In this document: one piece after another, positions 1-8,325 of the stretch
Layout of the letters: the number at the start of each line of letters is the position of its first letter
Position numbering within the stretch: position 1 is the first letter of the stretch
Source: UBA1412 sp964609795
GTDB lineage: Bacteria; Verrucomicrobiota; Verrucomicrobiia; Limisphaerales; UBA1412
Length of the DNA: 22,614 nucleotides
NCBI GenBank assembly: GCA_964609795.1
Contig: CAZSTC010000037.1
Location: 1-22,614, forward strand
Direction of reading: 5' to 3'
Notes under the pieces: model-generated
Databases searched by the model: none
Told to the model about the DNA's origin: nothing
The model's input: only the letters and a program-made list of their open reading frames with translations
Translations under genes and position numbers: made by a program

Positions 1-66
1 GTATGGGAATCGAACCCATCTTTCAGCCTTGAGAGGGCCGTGTCCTAACCGATAGACGAACACGCC
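1..66 (-). tRNA. tRNA-Glu (anticodon CTC), 3' end cut by window edge
   Basis: Read on the minus strand, the 5' acceptor arm GGCGTGT begins at 66. A D-arm with GGTTAGGAC follows, then an anticodon arm with loop CTCTCAA (anticodon CTC, reading GAG), then a T-arm with stem ATGGG/CCCAT around TTCGATT. After that only the first two bases of the 3' acceptor strand (AC) fit before the window stops, so the last five paired bases and the discriminator are missing. The visible stems pair well. Glutamate identity follows from the anticodon. Confidence 0.93.
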
Positions 67-153
67 ACGTCCGCACGGAGGGCAATTGTAGGGATTCAAC
101 TAATTTTGTCAACATCACAGGTTAAACGGAAGGCATGTCTTTTGAAAAAAAGA

Positions 154-182
154 TTGAGCATCCTTGTGGCGGAGTGTAGTAT
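154..182 (+). promoter_or_regulatory. Possible sigma70-type promoter for fucI
   Basis: TTGAGC (154-159) and TAGTAT (177-182) are separated by 17 bp. The matches to TTGACA and TATAAT are four of six each, so this is a moderate candidate. It would start transcription near 189, just upstream of the palindrome at 203-222 and about 75 bases before the fucI ATG. No other gene lies between the tRNA and fucI. Confidence 0.35.
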
Positions 183-202
183 ACCCCTGAGAGTTTATAA
201 GA

Positions 203-222
203 CGTATCGTATATACGAGACG
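203..222. promoter_or_regulatory. Palindromic operator-like site upstream of fucI
   Basis: The core TCGTATATACGA (207-218) is a perfect 12-bp palindrome. It continues outward after one mismatched pair with CGT/ACG, giving nine paired positions of ten in 20 bp. It lies 40 bp before the fucI ATG and just after a candidate promoter, where a dimeric repressor could block transcription. No regulator gene is adjacent, so the binding protein is unknown. Confidence 0.45.
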
Positions 223-262
223 AAACGAAAACACAATAAACATATCCGCTTCAATTTTAAAT

Positions 263-2068
263 ATGAACGAGTTGAAATTAAATAAACCCGCCAATCGTTT
301 GATTGGCCGCATGCCCAAGATCGGTATCCGCCCTGCCATAGATGGACGCCGTCGCGGAGTTCGCGAATCCCTGGAAGTTCAGACCATGGAAATGGCCAAG
401 GCAGTAGCTCAACTACTGGAGGAAAATTTACGCCACTCTAATGGTTTACCAGTCGAATGTGTCGTGGCTAACTCAACTATTGGTGGCGTGGCCGAAGCCG
501 CTATGGCAGAAGATCAATTCCGTCGAGAGGGTGTTGAAGTCAGCATCACAGTTTCTCCCTGTTGGTGCTATAGCGCGGAGGTAATGGACATGGATCCCAT
601 GACTCCGAAAGCGATTTGGGGTTTTAATGGAACTGAACGACCGGGCGCCGTCTTTTTAGCAGCAGTGGCAGCAGCGCATTCCCAAAAAGGTCTGCCGGTC
701 TTTACAATTTACGGACAAGATGTTCGAGAGGCCAATGACAAATCTATCCCGGATGAAGTGGAAGAGAAACTCCTTCTTTTTGCCAAAGCGGGATTAGCAC
801 TAACCACTATGCGCGGAAAATCCTACCTTTCTATGGGTGGCACCGCCATGGGAATTGCCGGCTCCATGATTAACCATGACTTTTTTGAAAAGTATTTTGG
901 TATGCGAGTTGAGAGCGTTGACATGATTGAATTTGTCCGTCGCATCGACGAAAATATTTACGATCCCAATGAGTTCAAAGCCGCTCTAGCCTGGGTCAAA
1001 GAACATTGTCAGGAAGGTACAGACTATAATGAAAAACCGCATTCACCGGAACAAAAAGCCAAAGAATGGGAGTTCTGCGTCAAATGTGCGATCATAGCCC
1101 GCGACCTTATGGTGGGCAATCCGCGGTTAGCCGAGCTGGGTTTCGGGGAAGAAGCGCTGGGACGCAACGCCATTTTGGCTGGTTTTCAAGGCCAACGACA
1201 ATGGACCGATTATCTTCCCAATGGAGATTTTCTGGAAGCCATGTTGAACTCATCATTTGACTGGAACGGAATACGAGAACCCTATCTGGTAGCCACTGAG
1301 AATGATTCTCTGAATGGATCCTGTATGCTTATGGGACACTTACTGACCGACACGGCTCAAATTTTTGCCGATGTCAGGACTTACTGGAGCCCAAACGCAG
1401 TCAAACGAGTTACTGGCATGGAACTCACCGGAGCCGCCTCCAATGGTGTCATTCACCTGATTAATTCAGGAGCCGCCGCACTGGATGGTTGCGGTCTGCA
1501 AAAAAAAGATGGCAAACCTGCCATGAAGCCTTATTGGGAAATTACTCCCGAAGAAGCTATGTCTTGTCTCCATGCCACAAAATGGTCTCCAGGCAGTCTT
1601 GGTTATTTTCGGGGCGGAGGATTCTCTTCGACCTACGGGACTCGTGCCGACATGCCTACAACCATGTTCCGCATGAACATCGTCAAAGGAGTGGGACCAG
1701 TATTACAGATTGCTGAAGGCCATTTTGTAAACCTGCCACCAGAGATTTATCAAGTACTTGAGAACCGCACTGATAAAACTTGGCCATCGCATTGGTTTGC
1801 TCCAAGACTTACTGGCAAAGGGCCGTTCCAGGATGTCTATTCTGTGATGAACTGCTGGGGAGCCAATCACGGTGTATTGAGCTACGGACATATTGGATCT
1901 CAGCTCATAACTCTGGCCTCTATGTTGCGAATCCCTGTTTTCATGCACAATGTTTGCCCTGAAAATGTCTTTAGGCCTTCCTCCTGGAACTCCTTTGGAA
2001 CTGATAATCCCGAGGGAGGCGATTTCCGCGCTTGTGCCGCTTATGGACCTCTTTATGGGCGAATTTAA
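263..2068 (+). CDS. fucI: L-fucose isomerase
   Basis: A cytosolic Mn-dependent ketol isomerase converting L-fucose to L-fuculose, the first step of fucose breakdown; family members often also take D-arabinose. The 601-residue protein is close to E. coli FucI (591) and resembles it along its whole length, with PKIGIRP near the N-terminus, GFNGTERPGAV, FQGQRQWTD and a C-terminal ACAAYGPLYGR. The metal/catalytic residues are present: Glu346 in ATENDSLNG, Asp370 in FADVRTYWSP and His536 in WGANHGVL, with spacing as in E. coli (337, 361, 528). Start: the ATG at 263 adds 16 residues before MPKIGIRP. An ATG at 311 is possible, but the NRLIG segment looks like genuine FucI sequence; neither has a clear ribosome binding site. 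There is no kinase, aldolase or transporter beside it, so the rest of the pathway must lie elsewhere. A palindrome at 203-222 suggests repressor control. Confidence 0.97.
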   Translation: MNELKLNKPANRLIGRMPKIGIRPAIDGRRRGVRESLEVQTMEMAKAVAQLLEENLRHSNGLPVECVVANSTIGGVAEAAMAEDQFRREGVEVSITVSPCWCYSAEVMDMDPMTPKAIWGFNGTERPGAVFLAAVAAAHSQKGLPVFTIYGQDVREANDKSIPDEVEEKLLLFAKAGLALTTMRGKSYLSMGGTAMGIAGSMINHDFFEKYFGMRVESVDMIEFVRRIDENIYDPNEFKAALAWVKEHCQEGTDYNEKPHSPEQKAKEWEFCVKCAIIARDLMVGNPRLAELGFGEEALGRNAILAGFQGQRQWTDYLPNGDFLEAMLNSSFDWNGIREPYLVATENDSLNGSCMLMGHLLTDTAQIFADVRTYWSPNAVKRVTGMELTGAASNGVIHLINSGAAALDGCGLQKKDGKPAMKPYWEITPEEAMSCLHATKWSPGSLGYFRGGGFSSTYGTRADMPTTMFRMNIVKGVGPVLQIAEGHFVNLPPEIYQVLENRTDKTWPSHWFAPRLTGKGPFQDVYSVMNCWGANHGVLSYGHIGSQLITLASMLRIPVFMHNVCPENVFRPSSWNSFGTDNPEGGDFRACAAYGPLYGRI

Positions 2069-2122
2069 ACTCTAAAAAATCATCAATATCGTAAAGCTAG
2101 TTTTGTATTCGGGGAAAACAGA

Positions 2123-2153
2123 GTTTGCCGGAGGAGTGAATCGATTGGCAAAC
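2123..2153. repeat. Inverted repeat GTTTGCC/GGCAAAC between fucI and the next gene
   Basis: Perfect 7-bp arms (2123-2129 and 2147-2153) flank a 17-base loop. No T-run follows, so it is a poor intrinsic terminator. It may be a weak RNA hairpin or a regulator half-site pair upstream of the gene at 2171. The 102-bp gap shows nothing else. Confidence 0.3.
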
Positions 2154-2170
2154 CAGCGTCCTGATCATTT

Positions 2171-2950
2171 ATGGTAAGAGGGATTGAGGATTTCCAAGTT
2201 TTCTTCAAAGAAGTCTCAGACTCCTTTGTGATGCTGGGCGGGGCTGCCTGCCAGGAATGGTTTAAAACGACTCACTATACTTTTAGGAGCACGAGAAACA
2301 TTGATATATTTCTTATTCCTGGACCAAAAAATGAGAGTTTTGAAAAAAAATTCTGGAATTATCTCTTATTAGGTAACTACTCTGTTCGCGAACAAAGCGG
2401 CAAAAAAAAGATTTTTTACCGCTTCTCGCATCCTAAGAACATTGACTACCCTGAAAAAATTGAGTTGCTTTCTCACCCCGAAATTGATTTCACCCCCCCG
2501 AAAGAGGTTGGAATCTCTTCACTGCAATTCGATAGGGATATTCCAAATCTTTCGGCACTTTTTCTTCAAGAAGATTATTATCGTCTAGCTTTAGAATGTC
2601 GCATGCAAAGCTCAAGTGGGCTTCCTCTGGTCTCTCCTGGAGCTTTACTCACACTCAAGATTAGGGCCTTTCTGGATTTAGAAATGGCCAGAGGTGAAGG
2701 AAAAACCGTTTGGAAATCGGAAATCAAAAAACATCGGAATGATGTGTTTCGACTTGTTTACCTCCTTGGGGAGCGCTTTGAAAACCAGCTTTCAAAACCA
2801 ATCAGGGAAGATTTAACCTCCTTTTTAAGGTTGTTTTCAGAAAAAAACCCAGCATGGCGAGGGATACATCGGGCCATAATTGACTCCAATCTTCCGGATA
2901 TGAGTCCAGAGCTTCTTCTCTCAAAAATCCACACTTACTATAATTTATAA
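2171..2950 (+). CDS. Orphan AbiEii-like nucleotidyltransferase-fold protein with degraded DxD motif
   Basis: A 259-residue soluble protein with no signal peptide or membrane segment. The N-terminal part has the layout of the minimal nucleotidyltransferase fold found in AbiEii/AbiGii-type proteins. There is a strand plus glycine turn (VMLGGAACQEW, residues 20-30), then RSTRNIDIFL (39-48), where the family normally has R-x-T-x-D-x-D. Here the first aspartate is Asn43 and only Asp45 remains, so catalysis may be lost or altered. A later stretch (SPGALLTLKIRAFLDLEMAR) resembles the helix that follows the fold in AbiEii-like proteins. There is no AbiEi-type antitoxin next to it, so a toxin role is not supported by context. 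An in-frame stop lies three codons upstream, so the ATG at 2171 is the first possible ATG; no ribosome binding site is seen. Assignment is by motif layout only. Confidence 0.6.
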   Translation: MVRGIEDFQVFFKEVSDSFVMLGGAACQEWFKTTHYTFRSTRNIDIFLIPGPKNESFEKKFWNYLLLGNYSVREQSGKKKIFYRFSHPKNIDYPEKIELLSHPEIDFTPPKEVGISSLQFDRDIPNLSALFLQEDYYRLALECRMQSSSGLPLVSPGALLTLKIRAFLDLEMARGEGKTVWKSEIKKHRNDVFRLVYLLGERFENQLSKPIREDLTSFLRLFSEKNPAWRGIHRAIIDSNLPDMSPELLLSKIHTYYNL

Positions 2951-2958
2951 TTACCCAC

Positions 2959-2976
2959 TGCTGCAAGGACGCAGCA
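2959..2976. repeat. Short hairpin TGCTGC/GCAGCA after the NTase-like gene
   Basis: Perfect 6-bp arms with a 6-base loop, starting nine bases after the stop codon. No T-run follows, so it is at best a weak terminator or mRNA 3'-end stabiliser. The rest of the 116-bp gap to the next gene holds a TATATT at 3025-3030 but no convincing -35 box. Confidence 0.25.
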
Positions 2977-3066
2977 TTAAGGTAAACGGACAGCCTGCTA
3001 TTTTCGTATATGCAGTTCTAGTGCTATATTTAGCTCGGCTTATGTTGCCAAAACGAATTAGACAAA

Positions 3067-6000
3067 ATGAGTTCTGACAAGAAATACATAAAGGGGCTAG
3101 TGCTGCTCAGTTGGCTGTTGGCGCTAACCACCTTACCAGCGAAAGAGCTTGAAGATATCAAATTAGAGGTTGGCGTTCCCTTTTCCATGGAAGGTGTTTC
3201 TCTTCAAAGCACCTCGAAACCTGCAACTGATAACTTTCTGGTATTTCCAGCAACCTTATCTTTGTACAGTCACGGCGACCCTACTGCGCAGGAGCAGTAT
3301 ATGTTAGAACTCATCAACCGGACCAGGGAAAACCCATTGGAAGAAGCTGCCCGTCTGGGCATTGACATCAACGAAGGCTTACCCGAAGGAACCTTGGATG
3401 GGAACCCCAAACCTCCATTGGCCTTTAACCCTTTCCTCATCGATTCATCCCGCGCACACAGTCAGTGGATGCTGGATAACGACATTTTTAGCCATGTTGG
3501 AGTGGATGATAGCAGCCCCTTCGATCGCATGGTAGCCTCCGGATACACTTTCATTGGTAGTTATGCGGCTGCGGAAAACATTGCTTGGGCTGGTACAGGG
3601 AACACTAATAATCCTATTGATATCAACTCGTACACCTCGCTTTTGCATGACAACCTTTTCAAAAGCCCGGGCCATAGAATTAATATACTGTCCAGTCTGG
3701 TCAATGAGATCGGAATTGGAATAAAAGACGGACTTTTTACGGCCGGCACACCGCCAAACCGTATCGTTTACAATGCGCTAATGGGAACTCAAAACTTCGC
3801 GCGCAGTGGTAATTCCGAGGCTCCTTTCATTCTTGGCGTCGTTTATGATGATCTGGATTTGGACGGATTTTACACTCCAGGAGAAGGCATATCCGGTGTT
3901 ACTGTCTCTATTTCTGGTGGAGAATATTATGCCGTGACCACAACTTCCGGAGGATATGCTCTCCCCTACATAGGAACCGGTTATACCGAAGTTTATTTTC
4001 AATCCGAAGCACCACTCCAAAATCGAACTTTTTTTGTTAATTGCACGGGAGAAAACCTCCACCTAAATTATTCAGTAGGCGAACCGGAACCTGAGCCTCC
4101 TCAAATTATTGAACAGCCGCTCGACCTGTCGGCTGCGATAGGCCAAAGCGCATTATTTTCGGTTTTTGCCACGGGTTCTGACCCCATCTACTATCAGTGG
4201 TTTAAGGATTCAATTGCCCTTTTAGATGCGACCAATTCCATTTATCAGATAGAAGAAGTTGCACCCTCCGATGCCGGAGAATACTGGGTACAACTTTCAA
4301 ACTTTGGCGGCCAAACAGCTAGTCAAATCGCATTATTGACCATTCATATTCCAACGCTCTATGTGTGGGCTGACTCCCATTCGCGGCCCTATAACACGCC
4401 CAATCCTCCGCTCACCTACACCATTACCACAGAAGAAGGTTTTCCCATGTATCCCGAAGGCTCTCCCATTTTAGAAACCACCGCGACTCAGGATAGCCCT
4501 GTTGGAACTTATCCCATTCTGGTCAGCCAAGGAACTCTGGACCCCACTTACACCTATATTTTTGAGGATGGAACATTAACGATTACTGATAATACTGAAC
4601 CCACAGTTCCGATCATTATATCTCATCCTTCAGACTCAGAGGTGCCCGTCGGTGAAAGCCTTTTTTTTAGTACATTTGCTACCGGAACGGAACCTCTCTT
4701 CTACCAATGGCTGAAAAATGGAGAGCCAATAGCTGAGGCGACTGATTCTTTTTATACAATTTTTGAGGTTCTCCCCGCTGACGCCGGGGTATATCAAGTA
4801 TTAGTCTACAACGAGGCAGGTCAAATGCTCAGCCAGGAGGCCAGACTGACTCCTTTACCTCTGAACTATAGAGTGGTTGCTCATTCAATAACCCGCACAG
4901 TAGGATTTGAAAATCCAGACCTGACTTACAGCATCACCAACGAACAAAGTTCACCCAACAACTACATTCCTCCGGGAATTCCATCTTTGGAAACAACCGC
5001 TGACTTGGAAAGCGGGGTGGGTGTCTATCCTATCAAAATCTCTCTGGGCTCCCTTGACCCTTTCCACTATTACATTTTTGAGGATACCACCCTGACTGTT
5101 ATCCCTCCTTCTGTCGGATTTTACTATAGCCACGGTCAGCCCACTGCTCAGGAACAATACATGCTTGAGTTAATCAATTGTGCACGCAACAATCCTGTTG
5201 ATGAAGCTCTTCGCCTGGGTATAGACCCAACCACTGAATTACCAGCCGGCAGTACAAATGGGAGTCCGATTCCACCCTTGGCTTTTAACAATGCTCTTCT
5301 CCAATCTGCCGGAGGACATAGCACTTGGCTCCTGGAAGAGCATCAGTGGAGCTTTACAGGAGAAAACGGGAGTACACCCGCGCAGAGAATGGCTGATGCC
5401 GGTTATCCTTTTGTAGACAATTTGGGGTGGACATGCGGCGAAAGTATAGGGCTATACAGCCCACTGAATACCCCTGCTTTGGATGCTCAAAAACTCTATG
5501 AAGGCTTCTTTCAACAATCGTCCTCTTTCCGCGACAACATATTGGAACCCACTTTTGAGGAAATCGGCATCGGACTCACCTCGGGGAATTTCAATTACTT
5601 TGCAACCGACACGCCCTCTCTCATCGCGACAATTGATTTTGCCAGCAGCGGCGCATCCCTATCTCCTTACGTTACCGGAGTTGTCTATGATGATCTGAAT
5701 AATAACAAAGTCTATGATCTCGGCGAGGGTGTTGCTGAGATAATTGTTTATCTTGAGGGAAGTTTTTACTACACCGTAACTTCCAGTTCAGGCGGCTATG
5801 CCTTGCCCTATTATGACCTTGGCGAATCTCGCTCAAATCTAGTCTTCGAAGGCACTACCCTTTCTCAGCCTCGAGTTTTCAACATTCCTCTCCCGGGCGA
5901 TAATGTAAAGGTGAACATTCGCACCAGCGATCCCTATCCGGACGAACCACAGGAAGCGACCCTCTCCTGGTCACAAAATGGGAACTCTTTAACCTTGAGT

Positions 6001-6120
6001 TTTACGGGGAAATTGGAAACCAGTACAGATCTATTAACCTGGACCGAACTTATGGTAAACAGCCCCTATTCCGTACCCATTGCAAATGAGGAGAAAAGAT
6101 TTTATCGCGCCGTGAACTAA
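3067..6120 (+). CDS. Large secreted protein: two CAP (SCP-like) domains around Ig-like and MBG-like repeats
   Basis: A signal peptide (hydrophobic 10-20, likely cleavage after LPA, residue 25) directs this 1017-residue protein out of the cytoplasm. Domain order by eye: CAP1 (about 70-240), an SdrB-like beta domain (250-330, YDDLDLDGFYTPGEG), Ig-like (345-425, with DAGEYWVQL), MBG/YDG-like (430-508), second Ig-like (515-592), second MBG-like (597-678), CAP2 (685-865), second SdrB-like (870-960), and a short C-terminal module (965-1017, ETSTDLLTWTEL...RFYRA). CAP1 keeps the CAP pocket residues His131, His143, Glu170 and His203. In CAP2, two of the three histidines are replaced by Phe763 and Phe821. 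The layout points to an internal duplication. CAP proteins are often structural, sterol- or ligand-binding, or proteolytic; the function here is not known. There is no LPXTG, PEP-CTERM or type IX sorting tail that I recognise. Confidence 0.88.
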   Translation: MSSDKKYIKGLVLLSWLLALTTLPAKELEDIKLEVGVPFSMEGVSLQSTSKPATDNFLVFPATLSLYSHGDPTAQEQYMLELINRTRENPLEEAARLGIDINEGLPEGTLDGNPKPPLAFNPFLIDSSRAHSQWMLDNDIFSHVGVDDSSPFDRMVASGYTFIGSYAAAENIAWAGTGNTNNPIDINSYTSLLHDNLFKSPGHRINILSSLVNEIGIGIKDGLFTAGTPPNRIVYNALMGTQNFARSGNSEAPFILGVVYDDLDLDGFYTPGEGISGVTVSISGGEYYAVTTTSGGYALPYIGTGYTEVYFQSEAPLQNRTFFVNCTGENLHLNYSVGEPEPEPPQIIEQPLDLSAAIGQSALFSVFATGSDPIYYQWFKDSIALLDATNSIYQIEEVAPSDAGEYWVQLSNFGGQTASQIALLTIHIPTLYVWADSHSRPYNTPNPPLTYTITTEEGFPMYPEGSPILETTATQDSPVGTYPILVSQGTLDPTYTYIFEDGTLTITDNTEPTVPIIISHPSDSEVPVGESLFFSTFATGTEPLFYQWLKNGEPIAEATDSFYTIFEVLPADAGVYQVLVYNEAGQMLSQEARLTPLPLNYRVVAHSITRTVGFENPDLTYSITNEQSSPNNYIPPGIPSLETTADLESGVGVYPIKISLGSLDPFHYYIFEDTTLTVIPPSVGFYYSHGQPTAQEQYMLELINCARNNPVDEALRLGIDPTTELPAGSTNGSPIPPLAFNNALLQSAGGHSTWLLEEHQWSFTGENGSTPAQRMADAGYPFVDNLGWTCGESIGLYSPLNTPALDAQKLYEGFFQQSSSFRDNILEPTFEEIGIGLTSGNFNYFATDTPSLIATIDFASSGASLSPYVTGVVYDDLNNNKVYDLGEGVAEIIVYLEGSFYYTVTSSSGGYALPYYDLGESRSNLVFEGTTLSQPRVFNIPLPGDNVKVNIRTSDPYPDEPQEATLSWSQNGNSLTLSFTGKLETSTDLLTWTELMVNSPYSVPIANEEKRFYRAVN

Positions 6121-6133
6121 AGAATGGTACAAG

Positions 6134-6149
6134 AGTCTCGAAAGAGACT
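6134..6149. terminator. Hairpin with GAAA tetraloop after the CAP-domain gene
   Basis: AGTCTC (6134-6139), GAAA loop, GAGACT (6144-6149), extendable by one G-T pair. It starts 14 bases after the stop codon, and a T-rich but interrupted stretch (GGATTTTAGGTTTT) follows. This is a possible weak intrinsic terminator. It may instead simply shape the leader of the next gene, whose ATG is 41 bases downstream. Confidence 0.3.
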
Positions 6150-6190
6150 TGGATTTTAGGTTTTCACCCCAAGTCCGGAAAGAAAATAGT

Positions 6191-8212
6191 ATGCAAATCA
6201 AGACTCTATCAATTGTCCTTTTAATACTGGCATGCGTATTCACCGTCAGGGCTCAATCTCCTGCCGAGATCAAAGCTGTACAGGAAATGAAAGCAGCCCT
6301 GAAATTTCAGGAAGTAACAGATCAGACGATTCTCAACGACTTCAACACAAATGGATTCAAAAATATCCATCCTCGAATGATCGCTGCTAAAGAGGACATT
6401 GAGCGAATAAAAACTCTGATTCAGGAAGAAGACCCTCTTATGATCCCGACGTGGAAGTCAATCAAGGCATCCGCGGACTCTGCTCTGACAAAGTCTTTGC
6501 CTGATGGCAGATTGGATGGAGCCAACCTGCGAGTATCGGGAACTCATACTACCTCCGGTTATATCCCGCCGTTGGTAATAGCCTGGTGGGTTACGGGTGA
6601 AGAAAAATACGCCAGACGAGCTTTTGAAGCTTATGAAAATCTCTGCACTTACCCCGATTGGGGTATTGCAACTCAACCACCCTACAAAGACCGGCACTTT
6701 CTGGACCCTGCCATGGGGGTTTTCTGTGCAGCTTTGGTTTATGATGGACTTTATGACTATCTGAGTACCGAACAAAAAGATTTTATCTACCAAACCGCCT
6801 CCAAATATGCACTCACCCCGGCGATAGCCCAATTTGACGGAACAGTCAGGCGCCAGTGGTGGGCGCGTACGAATAATAACTGGAATGGTATTTGCAACGG
6901 AAACTTAGCTTTGGCAGCCTTGACTTTTATGGAGAGAGACCCCAAAAAAATGTGCAGTCTAGCCGCCTTTGCATTGCAGGGACTTCCCTTTTATCTGGTG
7001 GAGTTTGAGCCGGATGGACAAAGTGAAGAAGGTATTAGCTATTGGCATTATGGATTAACGTCCACCCTCTATTCACTGGAAGGAGTGCAACGTATTCTGG
7101 GGACAACTTATGGACTTGGAGAGACGCCCGGGCTAAAAAAAGCGGGTTACTTCCCCTTTATGGTTACGGGACCTGTAACCACAATTAACGTTGGCGACGA
7201 TCCTATTAAAAAGAGCAAAAGCTTGACCTTTTTCTGGTTCGCTAAGCATTTTCAAGACCCTCTTTTAGCCCGATGTCAGTATGATCTATTAAAAGATTCA
7301 GGTGGGCGAATGAACTGGTTTGACGCTCTTTGTTACGATCCTCAGTTGGTAAAACAGGGACAAAACAAAGCCATTTCTATCCCACTTGATAATCATCTTT
7401 ATGGATTGGAAGTTTCTTCACTCTTAGAGAAACATGAAGATCCACAAGCTCTCTATATCGCGATGCACGGTGGAGACAACTCAGCCAATCATGGACACCT
7501 TGACGCCGGCTCTTTCGAAATTCAGGCCTTGGGGGAAGTCTGGGCATACGGTTGTCTGGGTGGAGATAACTACACTTATCCGGGCTATTTTAAACAAAAC
7601 GCCCCTTACTATATGGATAAGCCGGCCACCCAGGTCGATGCAGGCCGCTGGCATTTTTACCGGATGAGAGCAGAAGGCAAAAATGCTTTGGTCTTTAACC
7701 CTGATGCACGCCCCGACCAAAACCCTAAAGGACGAGCATTCATTACTAAAAAAATCTCGACTCCAACTCACAGCGCCTTCGTCACCGATCTGACCGATTG
7801 CTATTCGCGCGATGTGCAGCAATACAGCCGCGGTATTAGGCTGGATCGTGCTCAAGGAGTTATCTCCGTCGAAGATGATTTTAAAGCTAAAGCCTCCTCA
7901 ACAGTTTGGTGGTCTTTGCACACCAAAGCCAATATTGAAATTTCTAATTCGGGCCGCCGAGCAACTCTGATTCTCAATCAAAAGAAAATGTACGCAGACT
8001 TGATTGGGGCAAACGATTGCAAGTTTGAAGTGCTTCCGGCATCTTATCTGCCGGGGCAACAATTCCCAGAAAGCAAAAACACTGAAAATAAAGATTTCAA
8101 AAAATTGGTTATTCAAATGAACAACTGCCAACAAGGTCAGTTTCGTGTAGATTTTCACCCAAATGCAGAGTATCGACCAGAATCGATTCTCCCATTGATA
8201 GATTGGCAATAG
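6191..8212 (+). CDS. Secreted heparinase II/III-family polysaccharide lyase-like protein
   Basis: A 673-residue exported protein likely to cleave uronic-acid-containing polysaccharide by beta-elimination. The signal peptide runs to about RA-Q (residue 21); Cys15 in ILAC makes a lipoprotein signal possible but less likely. The helical (alpha/alpha)-toroid part spans about 30-350, with NNNWNGICNG (228-237) and EGISYWHYG (280-288, candidate catalytic Tyr284). The beta-sheet heparinase II/III-like domain begins near 400 with the hallmark NHGHLDAGSF (433-442, candidate His434/His436). The substrate cannot be read from the sequence. The ATG at 6191 is chosen because it places the signal peptide at the N-terminus, with GGAAAG upstream; an in-frame TTG at 6149 would bury it. 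It is not coupled to its neighbours, but fucI upstream fits a polysaccharide-degrading lifestyle. Confidence 0.9.
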   Translation: MQIKTLSIVLLILACVFTVRAQSPAEIKAVQEMKAALKFQEVTDQTILNDFNTNGFKNIHPRMIAAKEDIERIKTLIQEEDPLMIPTWKSIKASADSALTKSLPDGRLDGANLRVSGTHTTSGYIPPLVIAWWVTGEEKYARRAFEAYENLCTYPDWGIATQPPYKDRHFLDPAMGVFCAALVYDGLYDYLSTEQKDFIYQTASKYALTPAIAQFDGTVRRQWWARTNNNWNGICNGNLALAALTFMERDPKKMCSLAAFALQGLPFYLVEFEPDGQSEEGISYWHYGLTSTLYSLEGVQRILGTTYGLGETPGLKKAGYFPFMVTGPVTTINVGDDPIKKSKSLTFFWFAKHFQDPLLARCQYDLLKDSGGRMNWFDALCYDPQLVKQGQNKAISIPLDNHLYGLEVSSLLEKHEDPQALYIAMHGGDNSANHGHLDAGSFEIQALGEVWAYGCLGGDNYTYPGYFKQNAPYYMDKPATQVDAGRWHFYRMRAEGKNALVFNPDARPDQNPKGRAFITKKISTPTHSAFVTDLTDCYSRDVQQYSRGIRLDRAQGVISVEDDFKAKASSTVWWSLHTKANIEISNSGRRATLILNQKKMYADLIGANDCKFEVLPASYLPGQQFPESKNTENKDFKKLVIQMNNCQQGQFRVDFHPNAEYRPESILPLIDWQ

Positions 8213-8245
8213 TACTTCGTTCATAACGGTATGGCGTGTTGCCTC

Positions 8246-8276
8246 AAAAATATGCGCCCTAAAAAGGGAATTTTTA
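8246..8276 (+). terminator. Possible terminator after the lyase gene
   Basis: AAAAAT (8246-8251) can pair with ATTTTT (8270-8275) around an inner CCCT/AGGG stem with an AAAA loop, leaving a few bases unpaired on the 5' side. The T-run directly follows the GC step, as in an A-tract/T-tract terminator, but the GC core is only four pairs. Confidence 0.33.
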
Positions 8277-8285
8277 CAATAATAG

Positions 8286-8315
8286 TTGAATTTTCCATCA
8301 GTTACAGAGTACTAT
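8286..8315 (+). promoter_or_regulatory. Possible promoter upstream of the small gene and pyrB
   Basis: TTGAAT (8286-8291) and TACTAT (8310-8315) are spaced by 18 bp; each matches four of six consensus positions. A start near 8322 would put the two alternative hairpins at 8326-8349 at the very 5' end of the message. Confidence 0.33.
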
Positions 8316-8325
8316 ATCAGCGTGC

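Noticed and set aside
2123..2153. Inverted repeat considered as a mobile-element end or attachment site
   Set aside because: Only 7-bp arms, no flanking target duplication, transposase or integrase in the window.
2171..2950. AbiE-type toxin-antitoxin system
   Set aside because: No antitoxin gene on either side and the catalytic motif is degraded.
3067..6120. PEP-CTERM/exosortase or type IX sorting tail on the secreted protein
   Set aside because: The C-terminus is a short beta module ending RFYRAVN; no PEP motif plus membrane helix plus Arg cluster, and no cysteine or glycine-rich type IX tail that I recognise.
6149..6190. Upstream TTG start for the lyase
   Set aside because: It would put 14 residues in front of a clear signal peptide; the TTG overlaps a hairpin arm.
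6458..6832. 124-codon open frame on the minus strand inside the lyase gene
   Set aside because: Antisense shadow of a well-supported gene; composition lacks domain features and it has no ribosome binding site.
7481..7855. Second 124-codon minus-strand frame inside the lyase gene
   Set aside because: Also a shadow; the sense strand encodes the conserved heparinase beta-domain here.
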